Assembly (NCBI GenBank): GCA_048497495.1
Contig: JAFHCF010000073.1
Coordinates: forward strand, 1-21,882
DNA length: 21,882 bases
Direction: 5' to 3'
Source of the DNA: JAFHCF01 sp048497495
Lineage (GTDB): Bacteria > Pseudomonadota > Alphaproteobacteria > Rhizobiales > Ancalomicrobiaceae
Position 1 is the stretch's first letter. The number at the start of each line of letters is the position of its first letter. A program made the position numbers and the translations under genes. Below the pieces are notes generated by a model. It searched no databases and was not told the origin of the DNA. It saw only the letters and a list, made by a program, of their open reading frames with translations. Below, piece after piece: positions 7,082-15,200 of the stretch.

Positions 7082-8964
7082 GCGGCGAGGCGCGGCGACC
7101 GCCGTCCTCGCTGATCCGGCCGACCCGGCGAGCGGTGCTGGGATCGGCCCTCGGCCTCGCCGTCTGGCCCGGGCTGGCGCGCGCCACCCCGGCCGGCGAG
7201 GCGCGCCATGGGCTCTCCACCTTCGGCGATCTCAAATATCCCGCCGACTTTCGCCATTTCGACTGGGTCAGGCCGGACGCGCCCAAGGGCGGGCGGCTGA
7301 TCACCGTGCCGGCGACCTGGTCGACCAACCAGAACCCGCAGACCTTCAATTCGTTCAACGACCTGATCCTCAAGGGCGACGCGGCGATCGGCCTCGGCCT
7401 GACCCAGGCCAGTCTGATGGCGCGCGCGGCGGACGAGCCGGACGCGGTCTACGGCTTGGTGGCGAGGACGGCGCAGTGGCGCGACCGCGACACGCTGGTC
7501 TTTGTGCTGCGGCCGGAGGCGCGCTTCGCCGACGGCTCGCCGCTCACGGCGCACGACGTCGCCTTCTCGCTGACGATCCTGAAGGCCAAGGGCCACCCGC
7601 AGATCTCCGAGACGCTGCGCGAGATGAGAGAAGCGAGCGCCGAGGCGCCCGACCGGGTGGTGGTGCGCTTTTCCGGCAAGCAGGGGCGCGGTTTGGCGGC
7701 GATCGTCGCCGGACAGCCGATCCTGTCGAAGGCGTGGTGGAGTACGCGCGACTTCGAGCAGTCGTCGCTCGAACCGGTGCTCGGCGCCGGACCCTATCGG
7801 GTCGGCGCCTTCGAGGCGGGCCGCTTCGTCGAATACGAAAGGCTCGCCGACTGGTGGGGACGTGATCTGCCGGTCTCGGTCGGTCAATGGAACTTCGAGC
7901 GCATCCGCTACGAGATGTACCGCGAGCGCACCACCGCCTTCGAGGCCTTCAAGGCCGGGCAGTACCAGTTGCGCGAGGAGTTCACCTCGCTCACCTGGGC
8001 GACGCAATACGACTTCCCGGCGGTCGTCGATGGCCGGGTGAAGCGGATCGAGCTCGAGGATCGGTCGCCGTCGGGGGCGCAAGGGTGGTTCCTCAACAGC
8101 CGGCGCCCGGCACTGCGCGACCCGAGGGTGCGCGAGGCGCTCGGCCTCGCCTTCGACTTCGAATGGTCGAACAAGAACCTGTTCTTCGGCAGCTACCGCC
8201 GCACCTCGTCGTTCTTCGTCAATTCCGATCTGGAAGCTTCCGGCCCGCCCGGACCGGAGGAGATGCGCCTGCTCGAACCGTGGCGCGGCCGCATCCCCGA
8301 CGAGGTCTTCGGCGAGCCGTGGACCGCGCCGGTCTCCGACGGATCGGGGCGCGATCGGGCGCTTCTGAAGCGGGCCGCCGATCTCCTGGCGGCGGCGGGG
8401 TGGAGGCGCTCGGGCGGACGCCTGGTCGACACGGCCGGACGGCCGTTCGAGCTCGAATTCCTCGAGGGCGATCCGGGCCTGTCGCGGATCACCGGACCCC
8501 TGATCAAGAACCTCCACGCGCTCGGCATCGCCGCCCGGGAGCGGATCGTCGACCCCTCGCAGTTCGAGAAGCGGCGGCGCGACTTCGACTTCGACGTGGC
8601 GTCGCAGCGCTTCTCGCTGTCGCCGACGCCGGACGAGACGGTGCGCCAGTTCTGGCATTCGTCCTCGGCGAAACTCGCCGGCTCGTTCAATCTCGCCGGC
8701 ATCGCCGACCCTTGCGTCGACGCGCTGGTCGAGGCGATGCTCGCCGCCGCCGACCGCGACGGTCTCACCCATGCCGCCCATGCGCTCGACCGGGTGCTGC
8801 GGGCCGGGCGCTGGTGGGTGCCGCACTGGTACAAGCCGAGCCACTGGATCGCCGCCTGGGACGTCTTCGGGCGACCGGCGGAGAAGCCGCGCTATGATCG
8901 GGCGATCGAATCGTCGTGGTGGATCGACCACGACAAGGCGACCGCCCTGGGCAAGGGGCTCTGA
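7078..8964 (+). CDS. yejA: Yej-type peptide ABC transporter, periplasmic binding protein 2
   Basis: This 628-aa protein is a second family-5 solute-binding protein, clearly a divergent paralogue of its upstream neighbour. It shares HG-S-FG--KYP--F-HFD, PDAPKGG and the same domain order. The N-terminus carries a twin-arginine-like signal (R17-R18 in TRRAVLG, hydrophobic core to residue 34, cleavage after ARA at about 36). The first paralogue has a plain Sec signal. The start is GTG 7078, overlapping the upstream stop as GTGA. The open frame extends further upstream inside yejA-1, but that part encodes no signal peptide. Having two receptors for one permease suggests a wider or different peptide range. 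Tandem yejA genes are, as I recall, common in rhizobial Yej operons. Confidence 0.92.
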   Translation: MSGEARRPPSSLIRPTRRAVLGSALGLAVWPGLARATPAGEARHGLSTFGDLKYPADFRHFDWVRPDAPKGGRLITVPATWSTNQNPQTFNSFNDLILKGDAAIGLGLTQASLMARAADEPDAVYGLVARTAQWRDRDTLVFVLRPEARFADGSPLTAHDVAFSLTILKAKGHPQISETLREMREASAEAPDRVVVRFSGKQGRGLAAIVAGQPILSKAWWSTRDFEQSSLEPVLGAGPYRVGAFEAGRFVEYERLADWWGRDLPVSVGQWNFERIRYEMYRERTTAFEAFKAGQYQLREEFTSLTWATQYDFPAVVDGRVKRIELEDRSPSGAQGWFLNSRRPALRDPRVREALGLAFDFEWSNKNLFFGSYRRTSSFFVNSDLEASGPPGPEEMRLLEPWRGRIPDEVFGEPWTAPVSDGSGRDRALLKRAADLLAAAGWRRSGGRLVDTAGRPFELEFLEGDPGLSRITGPLIKNLHALGIAARERIVDPSQFEKRRRDFDFDVASQRFSLSPTPDETVRQFWHSSSAKLAGSFNLAGIADPCVDALVEAMLAAADRDGLTHAAHALDRVLRAGRWWVPHWYKPSHWIAAWDVFGRPAEKPRYDRAIESSWWIDHDKATALGKGL

Positions 8965-8994
8965 CCCCGGGAAATTGGAGCGACGACCCGACCG

Positions 8995-10098
8995 ATGGGC
9001 GCCTATATCCTCCGCCGTATCCTCCTGATGATCCCGACGCTGATCGGCATCATGGCGATCTCCTTCGCCATCGTGCAGTTCGCGCCGGGCGGTCCGGTCG
9101 AGCGCGTCATCGCCCAGTTGACCGGCACCGACGTCGGCGCCACGGCGCGCGTCTCCGGCGGCGGCGGCGACTTCGGCGGGGTGCGCGTCGGGGCCCAGGC
9201 CTCCGACGTCTCCTCCAAATATCGCGGCGCCCAGGGGCTCGATCCGGAATTCATCAAGAAGCTCGAGAAGCAGTTCGGCTTCGACAAGCCGCCGCTCGAG
9301 CGCTTCTGGGAGATGATGAAACGCTATGCCGTCTTCGATCTCGGCGAGAGTTACTACCGCTCGATCTCGGTGCTGCAGCTGGTGCGCGAGAAACTACCGG
9401 TGTCGATGTCGCTCGGCCTGTGGATGTTGTTGATCTCCTATGGGATCTCGATCCCGCTGGGCATCGCCAAGGCGGTGCGCGACGGCGAGCGTTTCGACGT
9501 GTGGACCTCGGCGGCGATCATCATCGGCTACGCCATCCCGGGCTTCCTCTTCGGCATCCTGTTGATCGTGCTCTTCGCCGGCGGCTCGTTCTGGGACGTC
9601 TTCCCGCTGCGCGGCCTGACCTCGGAAGGCTGGGCGAAGATGTCGTGGGGGGGGCGCGCCCTCGACTATCTCTGGCATCTGGTGTTGCCGATCACCGCCA
9701 TGTCGCTCTCCGCCTTCGCCACCACGACGCTGCTCACCAAGAATTCCTTCCTCGACGAGATCCGCAAGCAATACGTGACGACGGCGCGGATGAAGGGGCT
9801 GAGCGAGGGCCGGGTGCTCTACGGCCACGTCTTCCGCAACGCCATGCTGCTGGTGATCGCCGGCTTCCCCGGCGCCTTCATCGGCGCCTTCTTCGGCGGT
9901 TCGCTGCTGATCGAGACCATCTTCTCGCTCGACGGCCTCGGGCTGCTCTCCTTCGAGTCGGTGGTCAACCGCGACTATCCGGTGGTGTTCGGCACGCTGT
10001 GGGTGTTCTCGCTGATGGGACTGCTGGTCAATCTGATCTCCGATCTCACCTACACCTGGATCGATCCCCGCATCGACTTCGAAGCGCGGGAGATGTGA
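8995..10098 (+). CDS. yejB: Yej-type peptide ABC transporter permease YejB
   Basis: This 367-aa inner-membrane permease is of the DppB/OppB type, and its length matches YejB. TM1 lies at about residues 8-29 (ILLMIPTLIGIMAISF). A long periplasmic segment runs to about 130 and includes a Gly-rich stretch (55-62). The remaining membrane segments lie at about 137-160, 172-196, 228-248, 284-306 and 330-350. The cytoplasmic EAA-type loop that docks on the ATPase spans about 256-284 (RKQYVTTARMKGLS, then HVFRNAM). It starts 30 bp after the second yejA, with GGAG upstream, and ends 1 bp before yejE, so translation is probably coupled. Confidence 0.94.
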   Translation: MGAYILRRILLMIPTLIGIMAISFAIVQFAPGGPVERVIAQLTGTDVGATARVSGGGGDFGGVRVGAQASDVSSKYRGAQGLDPEFIKKLEKQFGFDKPPLERFWEMMKRYAVFDLGESYYRSISVLQLVREKLPVSMSLGLWMLLISYGISIPLGIAKAVRDGERFDVWTSAAIIIGYAIPGFLFGILLIVLFAGGSFWDVFPLRGLTSEGWAKMSWGGRALDYLWHLVLPITAMSLSAFATTTLLTKNSFLDEIRKQYVTTARMKGLSEGRVLYGHVFRNAMLLVIAGFPGAFIGAFFGGSLLIETIFSLDGLGLLSFESVVNRDYPVVFGTLWVFSLMGLLVNLISDLTYTWIDPRIDFEAREM

Positions 10099-10099
10099 G

Positions 10100-11215
10100 A
10101 TGACGACGTCTCCGCCCAAGCCCCGCCTGTCGCCGCTCAACGCCCGCCGGCTCGCCAATTTCAAGGCCAACCGACGTGGTGTCTGGTCGCTGGCGATCTT
10201 CCTGGTGCTGTTCGTCGCGACGCTGTTCTCCGAACTGATCGCCAACGACCGGCCGCTGCTGATCGTCTACAAGGGCGAGATCCTGTCGCCGCTGCTGAAG
10301 GACTATCCGGAGGAGAAATTCGGCGGCTTCCTCCCCCAGACCCAGTATCGCGATCAGGTGATCCAGGACGAGATCGAGGCCCACGGCTTCATGATCTGGC
10401 CGGTGATCCGCTATTCCTACAATACGCCCAACAACGAGATCCCCGACCCGGCGCCGGCCAAGCCCTCGTGGATGTACGACAAGGAAAAGCGCTGCGAGCG
10501 CTATCCCAAGGGGGTGGACGATCCCAACTGCACCATCGGCAACTGGAATTGGCTCGGCACCGACGATCAGGCCCGCGACGTGACGGCGCGCATCCTCTAC
10601 GGCTTCCGCATCTCGGTGCTGTTCGGCCTGGTGCTGGCGATCGTCTCCTCGGTGGTGGGGGTCGCGGCCGGGGCGGTGCAGGGCTATTTCGGCGGCTGGA
10701 TCGATCTCGCCTTCCAGCGCTTCATGGAGATCTGGGGCTCGCTGCCGCATCTCTACCTGCTCCTGATCATCTCCTCGATGTTCGTGCCGAGCTTCTGGAT
10801 CCTGCTCGGCATCCTGCTGATGTTCTCCTGGGTCAGTCTGGTCGGCGTGGTGCGCGCCGAATTCCTGCGCGCCCGCAACTTCGAATATGTCCGTGCCGCC
10901 AGGGCGCTCGGGGTCGGCAACGCCCGGATCATGTGGCGCCACCTGCTGCCCAACGCCATGGTGGCGACGCTGACCTTCATGCCCTTCATCCTCAACGGCT
11001 CGATCACGACGCTGACCTCGCTCGACTTCCTCGGCTTCGGCCTGCCGCCGGGCTCGCCGTCGCTCGGTGAACTACTGGCTCAGGGCAAGAACAACCTCCA
11101 GGCCCCGTGGCTGGGCCTCACCGGCTTCTTCATGATCTCGCTGATGCTGAGCCTACTGATCTTCGTCGGGGAAGCCGTCCGCGACGCCTTCGATCCCAGA
11201 AAGACCTTCGGATGA
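10100..11215 (+). CDS. yejE: Yej-type peptide ABC transporter permease YejE
   Basis: This 371-aa partner permease is of the DppC type. TM1 is at about residues 29-47. A large extracytoplasmic domain (about 48-170), characteristic of YejE, contains two cysteines (C132, C144) that could form a disulfide. Further membrane segments lie at about 170-195, 215-250, 285-310 and 335-358. The EAA loop is at about 256-288 (ARNFEYVRAARALGVG, then HLLPNAM). The C-terminus DAFDPRKTFG is the usual YejE end, so the gene is intact despite the toxin-antitoxin genes that follow. In other yej operons yejF follows directly. Here it begins 715 bp further on. Confidence 0.94.
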   Translation: MTTSPPKPRLSPLNARRLANFKANRRGVWSLAIFLVLFVATLFSELIANDRPLLIVYKGEILSPLLKDYPEEKFGGFLPQTQYRDQVIQDEIEAHGFMIWPVIRYSYNTPNNEIPDPAPAKPSWMYDKEKRCERYPKGVDDPNCTIGNWNWLGTDDQARDVTARILYGFRISVLFGLVLAIVSSVVGVAAGAVQGYFGGWIDLAFQRFMEIWGSLPHLYLLLIISSMFVPSFWILLGILLMFSWVSLVGVVRAEFLRARNFEYVRAARALGVGNARIMWRHLLPNAMVATLTFMPFILNGSITTLTSLDFLGFGLPPGSPSLGELLAQGKNNLQAPWLGLTGFFMISLMLSLLIFVGEAVRDAFDPRKTFG

Positions 11216-11250
11216 GCGTTGTGGTAGGATCGGGCCGAGGAGACGCGGCG

Positions 11251-11484
11251 ATGAACAGGGTGATCCGCGAACACTATCCGATCGAACGCCTACCGGAGGA
11301 CCTGCGAGGAGACTTGCCGGAACAGGGTCGCGTTTCCGTCGAGATCGTTCTCGAGATGGAAGGCAGCGGGCAGGAAAGACATTTCAGCCGCTTCAAGGAC
11401 CGGCGCCACCGGGGCTTCGACTCGGTCGAGGAGATCGATGCGCACCTTTCGGCGCTGAGGGACGAATGGGATCGGCCGACCTGA
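11251..11484 (+). CDS. Antitoxin of a type II toxin-antitoxin pair
   Basis: This small acidic protein (77 aa from this start) precedes a PIN-domain gene. The N-terminus REHYPIERLPEDLRG and the C-terminus EEIDAHLSALRDEWD match the pattern of a common alphaproteobacterial antitoxin group paired with PIN toxins. The second motif is probably the toxin-binding helix. The middle (RVSVEIVLEME, residues 27-37) looks like a short beta segment that could form an AbrB- or ribbon-like DNA-binding half, but I cannot assign the fold. ATG 11251 is preferred for its GAGGAGA ribosome site 7-8 nt upstream. An alternative ATG at 11212 overlaps the yejE stop as ATGA and would add 13 residues. Its stop TGA overlaps an ATG of the toxin (TGATG, 11482-11486). 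Confidence 0.75.
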   Translation: MNRVIREHYPIERLPEDLRGDLPEQGRVSVEIVLEMEGSGQERHFSRFKDRRHRGFDSVEEIDAHLSALRDEWDRPT

Positions 11485-11933
11485 TGCTGCCGCTCGTCTA
11501 CATCGACACGAATGTCTTCATATCGGCCCTCGAGGGGCCCGGAGCGGTTTCCGATCATGCCTGGTGGATTCTCGAAGCCATCGAGGGCGGTGAAATCCTC
11601 GGTGTCACCAGCGAAATCACGCTCGCCGAGGTGTTGGTCCATCCGCTGCGGCGCAAGGATGACGCGTTGATCGAGAGTTATACGGCGATGATCTCACCGT
11701 CGTCGACCTTCGCGGTGATTCCAGTCGGCCGTGATATTCTCGTCGCGGCGGCGCAGTTGCGCGCCGATCACGCCTCGCTGCGTCTGCCGGACGCAATCCA
11801 TCTCGCCTCGGCCCTGCAAACCGGTGCCGGGCACTTCGTCTCACGCGACGTTCAACTCGCTACGATCGCACCGATCCATGTGGTGGATGGTGGACCGTTC
11901 TCACTCGATCTGATCCGCGAGGCGCACCCTTGA
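11466..11933 (+). CDS. vapC: PIN-domain ribonuclease toxin (VapC-like)
   Basis: This 155-aa protein has a complete PIN fold signature. The four acidic metal-binding residues are present: D14 (VYIDTNVFI), E55 (LAEVLVHP), D109 (LPDAIHLASAL) and D128 (FVSRDVQL). VapC toxins are Mg-dependent ribonucleases that cut tRNA or rRNA and stop growth when the antitoxin is degraded. Two starts are possible. ATG 11466 has GAGG upstream and overlaps the antitoxin by 19 bp. ATG 11484 overlaps its stop as TGATG and gives 149 aa. Some codons differ from its neighbours, for example an ATA isoleucine at 11520 and several AGT/TAT codons, suggesting acquisition. Its stop overlaps the TTG start of yejF by 4 bp. Confidence 0.85.
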   Translation: MGSADLMLPLVYIDTNVFISALEGPGAVSDHAWWILEAIEGGEILGVTSEITLAEVLVHPLRRKDDALIESYTAMISPSSTFAVIPVGRDILVAAAQLRADHASLRLPDAIHLASALQTGAGHFVSRDVQLATIAPIHVVDGGPFSLDLIREAHP

Positions 11934-13555
11934 CCGCTCCCCTCCTCTCCGTGCGAGATCTCTCGGTCGCCTTCCGTCAGGACGGCGGGTCCAATCTCGC
12001 GGTCGATCGGGTGTCCTTCGACATCCGCGCCGGCGAGACGGCGGCGCTGGTCGGGGAATCCGGGTCCGGCAAGTCGGTGACGGCGCTGTCGATCCCGCGG
12101 CTGCTGCCCTATCCGGCGGCCTCCCACCCTTCCGGCGAGGTGCTGTTCAAGGGCCGCGATCTCTTGAAGGTCGACGAGGCGGAGCTGCGCCGGGTGCGCG
12201 GCGCCGACATCACCATGATCTTCCAGGAGCCGATGACCTCGCTCAATCCGCTCCATTCGGTCGAGCGTCAGGTCGCCGAGATCCTGGAGCTGCACGGCGG
12301 TCTGACCGGGGTTTCGACGCGCGCCAAGGTGTTGGATCTGCTGAAGGCGGTCGGCATCCAGCGCGCCGAGGACCGGCTCGACGCCTATCCCCATCAGCTC
12401 TCCGGCGGCCAACGCCAGCGCGTCATGATCGCCATGGCGCTCGCCAACGAGCCCGATCTGCTGATCGCCGACGAGCCGACCACCGCCCTCGACGTCACGG
12501 TCCAGGCGCAGATCCTGAAGCTCCTGCGCGAGATCCGCGACCGCATGGGCATGGCGATCCTGTTCATCACCCACGATCTCGGCATCGTCCGCAAATTCGC
12601 CGACCACACCTGCGTGATGACCGGCGGGCGGATCGTCGAGGCGGGACCGACGGCGGATCTCTTCGCCGCCCCGCGACACGACTACACCCGCAAGCTGCTC
12701 GCCGCCGAGCCCAAGGGCGAACCGCCGGCCACCGATCGCAGCCGCCCGGTGGTCGCGTCGGTGGAGAACCTCAAGGTGTGGTTCCCGATCAAGCGCGGGT
12801 TCCTGCGCCGCACCGTCGATCACGTCAAGGCGGTCGACGGGGTCTCCGTCTCCCTGCGCGCCGGCGAGACCGTCGGCATCGTCGGCGAATCCGGCTCCGG
12901 CAAGACGACGCTCGGGCTGGCGCTGCTGCGCCTCCTGCCGTCGGAGGGGCGCATCGTCGTGCTCGGCCGCGACATCCAGGGACTGAAGCCGAAGGACATG
13001 CGGCCTCTCAGGCGCGACTGCCAGGTGGTGTTCCAGGACCCGTTCGGCTCGCTGTCGCCGCGCCTGACCATCGCCGACATCGTCGCCGAGGGGCTCGAGG
13101 TGCATCGCCCGAAACTCTCGGCGGAGGCGCGCGACGCCGAGGTGGTGCGGGTGCTCGGCGAGGTCGGGCTCGATCCGGAGACCCGCCACCGCTACCCGCA
13201 CGAGTTCTCCGGCGGCCAGCGCCAGCGCATCTCGATCGCCCGCGCCATGATCCTCGAGCCGAAATTCGTCATGCTCGACGAGCCGACCTCGGCCCTCGAC
13301 ATGTCGGTCCAGGCCCAGGTGGTCGACCTGTTGCGCGATCTCCAGAAGAAGCACGGCCTCGCCTATCTCTTCATCTCCCACGACCTGCGCGTCGTCCGGG
13401 CGCTCGCCAACGAGGTGGTGGTGATGAAGGACGGCAAGGTGATCGAACAGGGACCGGCGACGGAGATCTTCGATCGGCCGAAGACCGACTACACCCGCGC
13501 CCTGATGGCCGCCGCCTTCCGCCTCGAGGCGGTCGAGGGGGCGGTCAGGCAGTGA
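11930..13555 (+). CDS. yejF: Yej-type peptide ABC transporter ATPase YejF (fused dual NBD)
   Basis: This 541-aa cytoplasmic ATPase has two complete nucleotide-binding domains in one chain. NBD1 has Walker A GESGSGKS (42-49), the signature LSGGQRQR (157-164) and Walker B LLIADEPTTALD. NBD2 has Walker A GESGSGKT (319-326), the signature FSGGQRQR (426-433) and Walker B MLDEPTSALD. Each is followed by the oligopeptide-transporter C-terminal extension (YTRKLLAAEP, YTRALMAAAF). It powers YejBE. The start is TTG 11930, whose bases overlap the vapC stop (TTGA). No ATG or GTG lies close by in frame, and TAPLLSVRDLSV fits the family N-terminus. Translation is therefore probably coupled to the toxin gene. 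Confidence 0.94.
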   Translation: MTAPLLSVRDLSVAFRQDGGSNLAVDRVSFDIRAGETAALVGESGSGKSVTALSIPRLLPYPAASHPSGEVLFKGRDLLKVDEAELRRVRGADITMIFQEPMTSLNPLHSVERQVAEILELHGGLTGVSTRAKVLDLLKAVGIQRAEDRLDAYPHQLSGGQRQRVMIAMALANEPDLLIADEPTTALDVTVQAQILKLLREIRDRMGMAILFITHDLGIVRKFADHTCVMTGGRIVEAGPTADLFAAPRHDYTRKLLAAEPKGEPPATDRSRPVVASVENLKVWFPIKRGFLRRTVDHVKAVDGVSVSLRAGETVGIVGESGSGKTTLGLALLRLLPSEGRIVVLGRDIQGLKPKDMRPLRRDCQVVFQDPFGSLSPRLTIADIVAEGLEVHRPKLSAEARDAEVVRVLGEVGLDPETRHRYPHEFSGGQRQRISIARAMILEPKFVMLDEPTSALDMSVQAQVVDLLRDLQKKHGLAYLFISHDLRVVRALANEVVVMKDGKVIEQGPATEIFDRPKTDYTRALMAAAFRLEAVEGAVRQ

Positions 13556-13581
13556 GAGTGGGAGAAGGGGCGGGATGGGAC

Positions 13582-13694
13582 GCGATGGTTCGAGTCGAGC
13601 CCTTCGGGCTCTCCTCACCCTGAGGCCTCTGGGGATTTTCGAAGCAAATACAAGCGCCTCATGGTGAGGGCTGCAGGTCCGTCGAACCATCGCG
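13582..13694. repeat. Dispersed palindromic intergenic repeat, copy 2
   Basis: The outer arms GATGGTTCGA (13584-13593) and TCGAACCATC (13682-13691) match those of copy 1 (879-1003). The inner segments also correspond: CCTCACC-TGAGGC near 13613 and ACAAGCGC-TCATGGTGAGG around 13650. Copy 2 has diverged internally, so its inner stem is imperfect (CCTCACCCTGAGGC against GCCTCATGGTGAGG). A small CGAGCCC/GGGCTC hairpin lies in the left arm. It sits 27 bp after the yejF stop, where a terminator would be expected, and no other terminator is visible there. Confidence 0.85.
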
Positions 13695-13798
13695 CACCGA
13701 CGCACCCCACGGAACCCTTCACGCCACAGATCGGTCCGAGCCGGTAGCGAACCGCCCCTATCTCCATTCACCCACAGATCAGCTCTGTCGATTTTTCA

Positions 13799-13827
13799 TT
13801 GTCACTGAAAGCATGCCCGCGTAGTCT
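13799..13827 (+). promoter_or_regulatory. Possible sigma-70 promoter of ribB
   Basis: TTGTCA (13799-13804) and TAGTCT (13822-13827) are separated by 17 bp. The predicted transcript start would fall at or next to the ribB ATG (13834), giving a leaderless or near-leaderless message. No Shine-Dalgarno sequence precedes that ATG, which agrees with this. I see none of the conserved blocks of an FMN riboswitch in 13695-13833. Confidence 0.4.
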
Positions 13828-13833
13828 CCCGCC

Positions 13834-15174
13834 ATGCGCCTCGACCAATGGCTCGCCCGTTCCAAGGAATCCCGCAGCGCCTTCGCGCGCCGCATCGGCA
13901 TGTCGCCGGCGGCGGTGACGGCGCTGTGCAACGATCCGGCGGTCTGGGTCTCGCGCGAGACCGCCGAGAAGATCGCCCGCGCCACCCGCGGCGCGGTCAC
14001 CCCCGATGACATTCTGGGCCTCGCCCCACGCTCCAAGGCCCATGAGGAGACGATGATGAACCAGACCCGAGTCGCCGCAGCCCTTCGTGCCTTCGAGCGC
14101 GGCGAGATCGTCGTGGTGACCGACGACGACGATCGCGAGAACGAGGGCGATCTGATCGTCGCCGCCGTCCATGCGACGCCGGAGAAGGTCGCCTTCATCG
14201 TCCGCCACACCTCCGGCATCGTCTGCACCCCGATCCCGCGCGAACTCGCCCGCAAGCTCCACCTGGAGCCGATGATCGCGGCCAACGACGCGCCGCTCGG
14301 CACCGCCTTCACCGTCACCATCGACTATCGCCACGGGCTGACCACCGGCATCTCGGCCGAGGAGCGCTGCAACACCGCCCGCGCGCTCGCCAATCCCAAC
14401 GTCGGGCCGATGGACTTCGTCCGCCCCGGCCACGTCTTCCCGCTGATCGCCAAGGACGGCGGCGTGCTGATGCGCTCGGGTCACACCGAGGCCGCCGTCG
14501 ATCTCTGCCGTCTCGCCAATCTGCCGCCGGTCGGCGTCATCTGCGAACTGGTCAACGACGACGGCACGGTCAAGCGCGGACCGGACGTGGCGAAGTTCGC
14601 CGAGGAGCACGGGCTCTCGATCGTCTCGGTGGCCGATCTCATCGCCTATCGCCAACGCAACGAGCGACTGGTCGAGCGGGTCGAGGAATTCGACATCGAG
14701 ACCCCGCACGGGCGCGCCCACGCGGTCTCCTATTCGACCCCCTTCGATCCGATGCATCATCTCGCCGTGGTCTTCGGCGACATCCGCGACGGCCGTTCGG
14801 TGCCGGTCCGGCTCCATCTCGAGTCGGTCACCGACGACGTCTTCGGCCGCGCCAAGACCCTCGACAAGCTGACCGCCCGCATGGCGCGGGAAGGCCGCGG
14901 CGTCATCGTCTATCTGCGCGAGGGCTCGGTCGGCGTCGCGCGGCCGGCGCGCGAGCCGGAAAAGGGCACCGACCCGCTCGCCGCGGCCGAGGACGAGGCT
15001 CACGCCTCGGCCAACAGCCGCGCCGAGAACTGGCGCGAGATCGGCCTCGGCGCCCAGATCCTCAAGGATCTCGGCGTCGCCTCGATCCGGCTGTTCTCCT
15101 CCAAGGAACGCCGCTACGTCGGCCTCGAGGGCTTCGGCATCGCCATCGAAGGCACCGAGACGCTGGAACGCTGA
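13834..15174 (+). CDS. ribB: 3,4-dihydroxy-2-butanone-4-phosphate synthase with N-terminal HTH and degenerate GTP cyclohydrolase II domain
   Basis: This 446-aa protein has three parts. Residues 1-65 are an XRE/Cro-like helix-turn-helix (SAFARRIGMSPAAVTALC, then SRETAEKIARAT). Residues about 76-275 are the RibB domain, which makes the four-carbon riboflavin precursor from ribulose 5-phosphate. DDDDRENEGD (97-106) is the metal and substrate loop, HGLTTGISAEERC is at 167-179, and RSGHTEA at 214-220. Residues about 285-440 resemble GTP cyclohydrolase II (VRLHLESVTDDVFGR). The three zinc cysteines are absent: the ECLTGD...CDCG region reads ESVTDDVFGRAKT. Cyclohydrolase activity is therefore not expected. 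An internal ATG pair (M74, M75 at 14053 and 14056) follows a GAGGAG site and could start an HTH-free form. Confidence 0.9.
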   Translation: MRLDQWLARSKESRSAFARRIGMSPAAVTALCNDPAVWVSRETAEKIARATRGAVTPDDILGLAPRSKAHEETMMNQTRVAAALRAFERGEIVVVTDDDDRENEGDLIVAAVHATPEKVAFIVRHTSGIVCTPIPRELARKLHLEPMIAANDAPLGTAFTVTIDYRHGLTTGISAEERCNTARALANPNVGPMDFVRPGHVFPLIAKDGGVLMRSGHTEAAVDLCRLANLPPVGVICELVNDDGTVKRGPDVAKFAEEHGLSIVSVADLIAYRQRNERLVERVEEFDIETPHGRAHAVSYSTPFDPMHHLAVVFGDIRDGRSVPVRLHLESVTDDVFGRAKTLDKLTARMAREGRGVIVYLREGSVGVARPAREPEKGTDPLAAAEDEAHASANSRAENWREIGLGAQILKDLGVASIRLFSSKERRYVGLEGFGIAIEGTETLER

Positions 15175-15200
15175 GCCGCCGGTCAGGCGCGCCTTCGCCT

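Noticed and set aside
7078..8964. Second yejA as a frameshifted or duplicated copy of the first
   Set aside because: It is full length with its own signal peptide and differs widely in sequence, so it is an old functional paralogue, not a broken duplicate.
11852..13771. 639-codon open frame on the minus strand across yejF
   Set aside because: It is antisense to a gene with complete ABC ATPase motifs. Long antisense frames are expected from GC-rich codon bias, and its sequence is an Arg/Asp/His/Gly-rich shadow without domains.
13695..13833. FMN riboswitch ahead of ribB
   Set aside because: I looked for the conserved RFN blocks and saw none. The promoter-like boxes suggest almost no leader.
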